NCBI GenBank assembly: GCA_018063485.1
Contig: JAGPBG010000044.1
Coordinates: 1-10,308, forward strand
DNA from: Cypionkella sp.
Lineage (GTDB): Bacteria > Pseudomonadota > Alphaproteobacteria > Rhodobacterales > Rhodobacteraceae
Length of the DNA: 10,308 nt
Reading direction: 5' to 3'
The notes under the pieces are model-generated. The model had not been told where the DNA came from, did no database searches, and saw nothing but the letters and a program-made list of their open reading frames with translations. The position numbers and the translations under genes were made by a program. Below are positions 6,530-10,308 of the stretch, one piece after another (position 1 is the stretch's first letter; each line of letters starts with the position of its first letter).

Positions 6530-8173
6530 ATGGCACGCTATATTTTCATCACCGGCGGCGTGGTGTCTTCGCTTGGCAAAGGCCTCGCCTCCGCCGCCCT
6601 GGGCGCCCTGTTGCAGGCGCGGGGCTACACAGTCCGCCTGCGCAAACTCGACCCCTACCTCAACGTCGATCCCGGCACGATGTCGCCCTTTGAGCATGGC
6701 GAGGTGTTCGTCACCGATGACGGTGCCGAAACCGACCTCGACCTTGGCCATTACGAGCGTTTCACCGGCGTCTCGGCGCGCCAGACCGACTCCATTTCCT
6801 CGGGCCGCATCTATTCCAACGTATTGGAAAAGGAGCGTCGCGGCGATTACCTTGGCAAGACCATCCAAGTCATCCCGCACGTCACCAACGAAATCAAAGA
6901 CTTTCTGAAAATCGGCGCCGATGAGGTCGATTTCATGCTGTGTGAAATCGGCGGCACCGTCGGCGACATCGAGGGCTTGCCCTTCTTTGAGGCCATCCGC
7001 CAATTCATCCATGAGCGTCCGCGCGGCCAATCCATCCTGATGCACCTGACGCTGCTGCCCTACCTTGCCGCATCGGGGGAACTCAAAACCAAACCCACGC
7101 AGCACTCGGTCAAGGAACTGCAATCCATCGGCCTTGCCCCTGATGTTCTCGTCTGCCGCTCGGAACACCCGATCCCCGAGAAGGAACGCGAGAAAATCGC
7201 GCTTTTCTGCAATGTTCGTGTCGAGCATGTCATCCCGGCCTATGATCTGAAAACCATCTACGAGGCCCCGCTGGCCTACCACCGTGCGGGCCTCGATCAG
7301 GCCGTGCTCGATGCCTTCAACATCCAGCCCGCGCCCAAACCCAACCTTGCCCGTTGGGAAGACGTGATGGACCGCCTCACCCATGCCGAGGGCGAGGTCC
7401 GCGTCGCCATCGTCGGCAAATACACCCAGCTTGGTGATGCCTACAAATCCATCGCCGAAGCGCTGACCCATGGCGGCATGGCCAACCGCACCCGCGTGCG
7501 CGTCGAATGGGTCGATGCGGAACTCTTCGAGCGCGAAGACCCGGCCCCGCATCTGCAACCCTTCCACGCCATCCTTGTCCCCGGCGGCTTTGGCGAGCGC
7601 GGAACCGAGGGCAAGATCAAGGCGGTTGAGTTCGCCCGCACCCGCAAAGTGCCCTATCTGGGCATCTGCTTGGGAATGCAAATGGCGGTGATCGAGACTG
7701 CCCGCAATCTGGCAGGCGTGACCAACGCAGGATCAGAGGAATTTGACCACGAGGCCGGCGCCAAACGCTTTACCCCGGTGATTTACCACCTGAAAGAATG
7801 GGTCCAGGGCAACCACGTCGTCGCCCGCAAACCTGGCGATGACAAGGGCGGCACCATGCGGCTGGGTGCCTACACCGCCACCCTGACCCCCGGCTCACGC
7901 GTGGCCGAGATTTACGGCACCACCACCATCGAAGAACGCCACCGCCACCGCTACGAGGTCGACATGGCCTATCGCAAGCAACTTGAGGCCAACGGCCTGA
8001 TCTTCTCCGGCATCAGCCCCGACGGCCGCCTCCCCGAGATCGTCGAGATCAAGGACCACCCGTGGTTTATCGGGGTGCAGTTCCACCCCGAATTGAAATC
8101 GAAACCATTTGCGCCGCATCCGCTGTTCGCGGATTTCGTGCGGGCGGCGAAGGAAGTGGAGCGGTTGGTTTAG
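6530..8173 (+). CDS. pyrG: CTP synthase (glutamine hydrolysing)
   Basis: PyrG converts UTP to CTP using ATP and ammonia from glutamine, the last step of de novo pyrimidine nucleotide synthesis. It is a cytosolic tetramer that can form filaments. The 547-residue length matches the family (545 in E. coli). The N-terminal amidoligase domain shows [10 protein letters not shown] (residues 9-18, ATP loop), [20 protein letters not shown] and [15 protein letters not shown]. The C-terminal class I glutaminase domain shows [16 protein letters not shown] with nucleophile Cys380, and FHPELKS with His519 and Glu521 completing the triad. All key residues are present. The start is supported by CGGGAG ending at 6524, 5 nt before the ATG. 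The TAG stop (8171-8173) is followed, one codon later and in the same frame, by the reading frame of an accessory gene. Confidence 0.98.
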   Translation: MARYIFITGGVVSSLGKGLASAALGALLQARGYTVRLRKLDPYLNVDPGTMSPFEHGEVFVTDDGAETDLDLGHYERFTGVSARQTDSISSGRIYSNVLEKERRGDYLGKTIQVIPHVTNEIKDFLKIGADEVDFMLCEIGGTVGDIEGLPFFEAIRQFIHERPRGQSILMHLTLLPYLAASGELKTKPTQHSVKELQSIGLAPDVLVCRSEHPIPEKEREKIALFCNVRVEHVIPAYDLKTIYEAPLAYHRAGLDQAVLDAFNIQPAPKPNLARWEDVMDRLTHAEGEVRVAIVGKYTQLGDAYKSIAEALTHGGMANRTRVRVEWVDAELFEREDPAPHLQPFHAILVPGGFGERGTEGKIKAVEFARTRKVPYLGICLGMQMAVIETARNLAGVTNAGSEEFDHEAGAKRFTPVIYHLKEWVQGNHVVARKPGDDKGGTMRLGAYTATLTPGSRVAEIYGTTTIEERHRHRYEVDMAYRKQLEANGLIFSGISPDGRLPEIVEIKDHPWFIGVQFHPELKSKPFAPHPLFADFVRAAKEVERLV

Positions 8174-8176
8174 GCA

Positions 8177-8717
8177 TTGGCTTCGCTAATCAAAACGAAT
8201 TTGCCAAACGATTTTCTCACCAATTTGGGAGCATACCTACAGACGTGCGCCTATATTGAGTTGGAACTTGCTATCGTTCTTACTAAAGTTGAGCCGAAGC
8301 GTGAACCTTCGCTGACCTCCCAATCGCCTACGAATGTGACGAGGCCCAATAAAAACGAACAGTCGCTCCCCGCTTTCCGCAAGCTGGCAATTTCGCGTCT
8401 CTTAAAACGACTTAAAGATTCTGCAAAATCGCTACCCGACGGCCTTAGGGAAGAACTCTTGGCGGTTTGCGGTTATATCGAAAACAATAAGAACCATCGG
8501 CATCTTGCGACACACGGCGCATTTTTCCTTGACCGCACAACCGGCTTATTGCGAGTCAATTTTTTTTCCCGTCGATGGGAACTTCCAGTCTGAATCGGAA
8601 TCGATGCAAATCGATCCGACTGAGATCGAAACGACCCTCGACATATGCGATCAGACGCTCCGATTGGTTATTGATTTGCGCGAGCGCATTGATGTGGAAC
8701 TGGCGCGAACGAATTAG
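8177..8717 (+). pseudogene. Frameshifted accessory gene with a HEPN-like R-x4-H motif
   Basis: One frame runs from TTG 8177 to a stop at 8593 (138 aa, ending VNFFSRRWELPV). The +1 frame continues smoothly to 8717. Joining them at the eight-T run (8560-8567), by reading one T fewer, gives a continuous protein of about 179 aa in which VNFF runs into PVDGNFQSESESMQIDPTEIE. The product is mostly helical. Residues 103-116 (NNKNHRHLATHGAF) contain Arg108-x4-His113, like the RN..AHG signature of HEPN-fold proteins, many of which are RNases or their relatives; this is a by-eye resemblance. No ATG fits. TTG 8177 lies one codon after the pyrG stop and in its frame, and TTG 8201 or 8225 are alternatives without good ribosome-binding sites. 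The lower GC and frequent A/T-ending codons contrast with pyrG and suggest acquisition. It may be a pseudogene, a phase-variable gene or a sequencing error. Confidence 0.55.
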
Positions 8718-8722
8718 CCAGC

Positions 8723-8834
8723 GTAGGGTGCGCATTCATTGTGCACCGCCGGACCACACGTCCCACTCACCACTCCAACTGTAGGCTGGATTTCCAACCC
8801 ACAACTCGCATCGTTGCGCTAAGTCCCACCCTAC
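8723..8834. repeat. Palindromic intergenic repeat element (REP/MITE-like)
   Basis: The segment is bounded by an 8-bp perfect inverted repeat, GTAGGGTG (8723-8730) and CACCCTAC (8827-8834). Inside the left end is a hairpin GGTGCGC-7 nt-GTGCACC (8727-8747), 7 bp with one G-T pair. The right half (8781-8834) is itself palindromic: GTAGGCTGG at 8781-8789 pairs imperfectly with the terminal CCACCCTAC, and a small hairpin CGCA-TCGT-TGCG (8807-8818) sits in its middle. GTAGGGTG..CACCCTAC ends are familiar to me from interspersed palindromic repeats in proteobacterial genomes. No coding capacity is seen. A single window cannot show that it is multicopy. Confidence 0.6.
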
Positions 8835-8844
8835 ACGCTCCCCA

Positions 8845-8859
8845 CCCCGAAGTTCGGGG
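8845..8859. other. Short GC-rich hairpin CCCCGAAGTTCGGGG
   Basis: CCCCGA and TCGGGG form a 6-bp stem with a 3-nt loop, followed on the plus strand by TTTA. The U tract is too short for a convincing intrinsic terminator. It sits between the palindromic repeat and the C-rich stretch and may help end or stabilise the upstream transcript. Confidence 0.4.
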
Positions 8860-8860
8860 T

Positions 8861-8997
8861 TTACCCAACCCCGCCTCCCAAACCCCAATCCTCAACACCT
8901 CTTAAAACCCCCACCTTAACCCCTTGAGATTCTTATCTCCAAATTTGTCCCGCACCGCCCCCTAGACCACCCCAGCGCCGCCTGATACCCTCCCAAA
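8861..8997 (+). promoter_or_regulatory. C-rich, G-poor stretch upstream of rlmJ (candidate Rho-utilisation region)
   Basis: By my count these 137 nt hold about 66 C and 11 G on the plus strand, with the longest nearly G-free part at about 8874-8925. Unstructured C-rich, G-poor RNA is the known hallmark of Rho-binding (rut) sites. Read rightward, this would suit a Rho-dependent end for the pyrG or accessory-gene transcript before rlmJ. It also means rlmJ has no Shine-Dalgarno sequence. No coding signal is seen. The Rho role is inference from composition. Confidence 0.35.
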
Positions 8998-9783
8998 ATG
9001 CTATCCTATCAACACCACTTTCATGCCGGAAATCTGGCCGATGTTCACAAGCACGCCTTGCTTGCCTGGACGCTTGATTACCTGATCCTCAAAGACAAAC
9101 CGCTCAGCTATATCGAAACCCATGCCGGGCGCGGGATCTATGATCTGGGGGCGGATGAGGCGATCAAAACCGGCGAGGCGGCGGCGGGCATCGCGCTGGC
9201 CGAGCCGTTCTTTCCCAAGAACCACCCCTATCTCAACCGCCTGAACGAGGTTCGCGCGAGCTATGGTCCGATGGCCTATCCCGGCTCGCCGCTGATCGCC
9301 GCCCTTTCGCTGCGCGATCAGGACAGCATCCATCTGGCCGAGTTGCACCCAGCCGAACACCAGCACCTGCGCCACGCCCTGAACCCTTGGGACACCCATA
9401 TCTACCAGCGCGACGGCTTTGAGACGGCTCTGGCCCTCACCCCTCCCACCCCGCGCCGGGGGCTGATGCTGATTGATCCCTCCTATGAGGTGAAAGACGA
9501 TTACGACGCCATCCCCAGGCACCTGAGCAATATCTCGCGCAAATGGAACGTGGGCATCATCGCCCTTTGGTATCCGATCCTGACCGCTGGCTCCCATACC
9601 ACGATGTTGGCAACGCTTGCCGCCCAATTCCCCGAGGCTCTGCGCAGCGAGGTCCGGTTTCCGCCGATCCGTGAGGGGCACCGGATGCAGGGCTCGGGCA
9701 TGTTCATCCTCAATCCCCCCTACGGAATGGAGGACGAGGCCGGGCGCATCGCGGCGCTGTTCAAGAAACTCACCAAGACCTGA
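8998..9783 (+). CDS. rlmJ: 23S rRNA (adenine(2030)-N6)-methyltransferase
   Basis: RlmJ methylates N6 of A2030 in 23S rRNA using S-adenosylmethionine. The 261-residue protein starts MLSYQHHFHAGNLADVHKH, matching the conserved RlmJ N-terminus (MLSYRH.FHAGN.ADV.KH in E. coli), which fixes the start at ATG 8998. The cofactor-binding segment is YIETHAGRGIYDL (about residues 38-50). The amino-methyltransferase catalytic motif is LIDPSYEVKDDY, with Asp160; the usual DPPY reads DPSY here. Further family matches are GIIALWYPI, GSGMFILNPPYG and an Arg-rich segment before it. It is somewhat shorter than the E. coli enzyme (280 aa), mainly at the C-terminus. Its start codon has no purine-rich ribosome-binding site, only ACCCTCCCAAA upstream, so initiation is probably leaderless or Shine-Dalgarno independent. 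A TerB-like gene follows 47 bp later. Confidence 0.94.
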   Translation: MLSYQHHFHAGNLADVHKHALLAWTLDYLILKDKPLSYIETHAGRGIYDLGADEAIKTGEAAAGIALAEPFFPKNHPYLNRLNEVRASYGPMAYPGSPLIAALSLRDQDSIHLAELHPAEHQHLRHALNPWDTHIYQRDGFETALALTPPTPRRGLMLIDPSYEVKDDYDAIPRHLSNISRKWNVGIIALWYPILTAGSHTTMLATLAAQFPEALRSEVRFPPIREGHRMQGSGMFILNPPYGMEDEAGRIAALFKKLTKT

Positions 9784-9830
9784 CATCGCGCACCCTTGGC
9801 AAGTCCCGCACGCGCCTGTAGTTTGCCACC

Positions 9831-10268
9831 ATGTTCGCAGACCTGCTTCGCGGCCTTCTGGCCCCCGCCCCCAAACCTTTGCCCGATCCCGACGCCCGCC
9901 TTGCGCTGGCGGCACTGCTGGTGCGTCTGGCCCGCACCGACAGGCTGTATTCTGCCGAAGAAGTGGAGCGCATCGACCGCGTGTTGATGCAGCGCCACGG
10001 CCTCACCGCCCCCGAAGCCGCCGCCCTGCGTGAGCGGGCCGAGACGCTGGAATTGCAGGCCCCCGACACCATCCGCTTCACCAAGGCGCTGAAAGACGCG
10101 GTGCCGCTTGATCATCGCATTGATCTGTTGCAGGCGCTGTGGTCGGTGGCCCTTGCCGATGGCCAGCGCAATGCCGATGAAGATCAGATGCTGCGCCTTG
10201 TTGCCAACTTGCTGGGCGTGTCAGATGTCGATTCTGGGATTGCCCGGCAAAGGGCTGAAAAGGAATGA
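9831..10268 (+). CDS. TerB family (tellurite-resistance-like) protein
   Basis: A 145-residue, all-helical, cytosolic-looking protein. The two halves each carry an acidic D-x6-E pattern: Asp37..Glu44 in ARTDRLYSAEEVERI and Asp110..Glu117 in VALADGQRNADEDQML. This two-fold arrangement is the hallmark of the TerB fold, which binds divalent metal in characterised members. The physiological role of stand-alone TerB proteins is mostly unknown, and nothing here ties it to tellurite. ATG 9831 has no Shine-Dalgarno sequence. A possible -35 TTGGCA (9796-9801) and -10 TAGTTT (9819-9824) with 17-bp spacing would start transcription almost at the ATG. The stop overlaps the next start codon (ATGA, 10265-10268). 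Confidence 0.85.
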   Translation: MFADLLRGLLAPAPKPLPDPDARLALAALLVRLARTDRLYSAEEVERIDRVLMQRHGLTAPEAAALRERAETLELQAPDTIRFTKALKDAVPLDHRIDLLQALWSVALADGQRNADEDQMLRLVANLLGVSDVDSGIARQRAEKE

Positions 10269-10308
10269 TTTCCTCGCTTGGGATGTATGAGCGGGCGGAA
10301 ACGTCGGC
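10265..10308 (+). CDS. Start of a probable PhnD-like phosphate/phosphonate ABC transporter substrate-binding protein (partial)
   Basis: Only 14 full codons are present (MISSLGMYERAETS...), running off the window edge. The N-terminus resembles the M-I-A-S-L-x-M-Y-x-R/L-x-E-T start of a PhnD-like substrate-binding protein that I recall next to rlmJ/TerB-type genes in Rhodobacteraceae. ATG 10265 overlaps the TerB stop by 3 bp (ATGA), and AAAAGGA lies directly before it, so it is probably translationally coupled. An in-frame ATG at 10283 is an alternative. The function call rests on very few residues. Confidence 0.45.
   Translation, partial: MISSLGMYERAETS

Noticed and set aside
6455..7681. 408-codon minus-strand open frame opposite pyrG
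   Set aside because: pyrG is complete and unambiguous; the antisense frame is a codon-bias artefact.
8983..8988. TGATAC as a -10 element for a leaderless rlmJ transcript
   Set aside because: No -35-like sequence at the right distance (CCCTAG), so promoter support is lacking.
9001..9915. 304-codon minus-strand open frame opposite rlmJ
   Set aside because: rlmJ is clearly coding on the plus strand, and the antisense frame has no motif I recognise.
1..10308. tRNA, rRNA, CRISPR array or intact insertion sequence
   Set aside because: No cloverleaf, rRNA-like stretch, regularly spaced direct repeats or transposase was found on reading both strands.

Overview
The window looks like chromosomal DNA of an alphaproteobacterium of the Rhodobacteraceae/Paracoccaceae. 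It has high GC content. Its genes include PurA with a downstream DUF2842 protein, a long acidic protein of a type I know only from this group, an adjacent secG and pyrG, and RlmJ followed by a TerB-like protein. This assignment rests on recognising the proteins by eye, not on a search.

Layout. Positions 41-2239 (+) encode a 732-residue, acidic, mostly disordered protein of unknown function, which ends at a strong intrinsic terminator. Facing it is a minus-strand pair: purA (adenylosuccinate synthase) followed 9 bp later by a small DUF2842 membrane protein whose last codons lie inside that terminator. A divergent 131-bp gap (3812-3942) holds two perfect inverted repeats. It leads into a plus-strand run of a four-helix membrane protein (DUF6524-like), a VOC-fold protein overlapping it by 1 bp, and an SDR dehydrogenase closely resembling the DHRS6/BDH2 type. 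Then come 454 bp with no intact gene (5519-5972). On the minus strand this stretch carries an open reading frame with an internal 47-codon repeat interrupted by one stop, which looks like a gene remnant. secG and pyrG follow on the plus strand.

Between pyrG and rlmJ (8174-8997) lies the only clearly accessory-looking segment. It holds a lower-GC gene that starts right after the pyrG stop in the same frame, has a HEPN-like R-x4-H motif, and is broken by a one-base shift at a run of eight T. After it come a palindromic intergenic repeat bounded by GTAGGGTG/CACCCTAC, a small hairpin, and about 137 nt that are extremely rich in C and poor in G. The window closes with rlmJ, a TerB-like gene and the first codons of a probable PhnD-like substrate-binding protein.

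Functionally, most of the window is housekeeping: purine (purA) and pyrimidine (pyrG) nucleotide synthesis, protein export (secG) and rRNA modification (rlmJ). I see no tRNA, rRNA, CRISPR array, intact insertion sequence or defined defence system. The best leads for something undescribed are the frameshifted HEPN-like gene with its repeat and C-rich tail, and the minus-strand repeat-containing remnant at 5587-5949.
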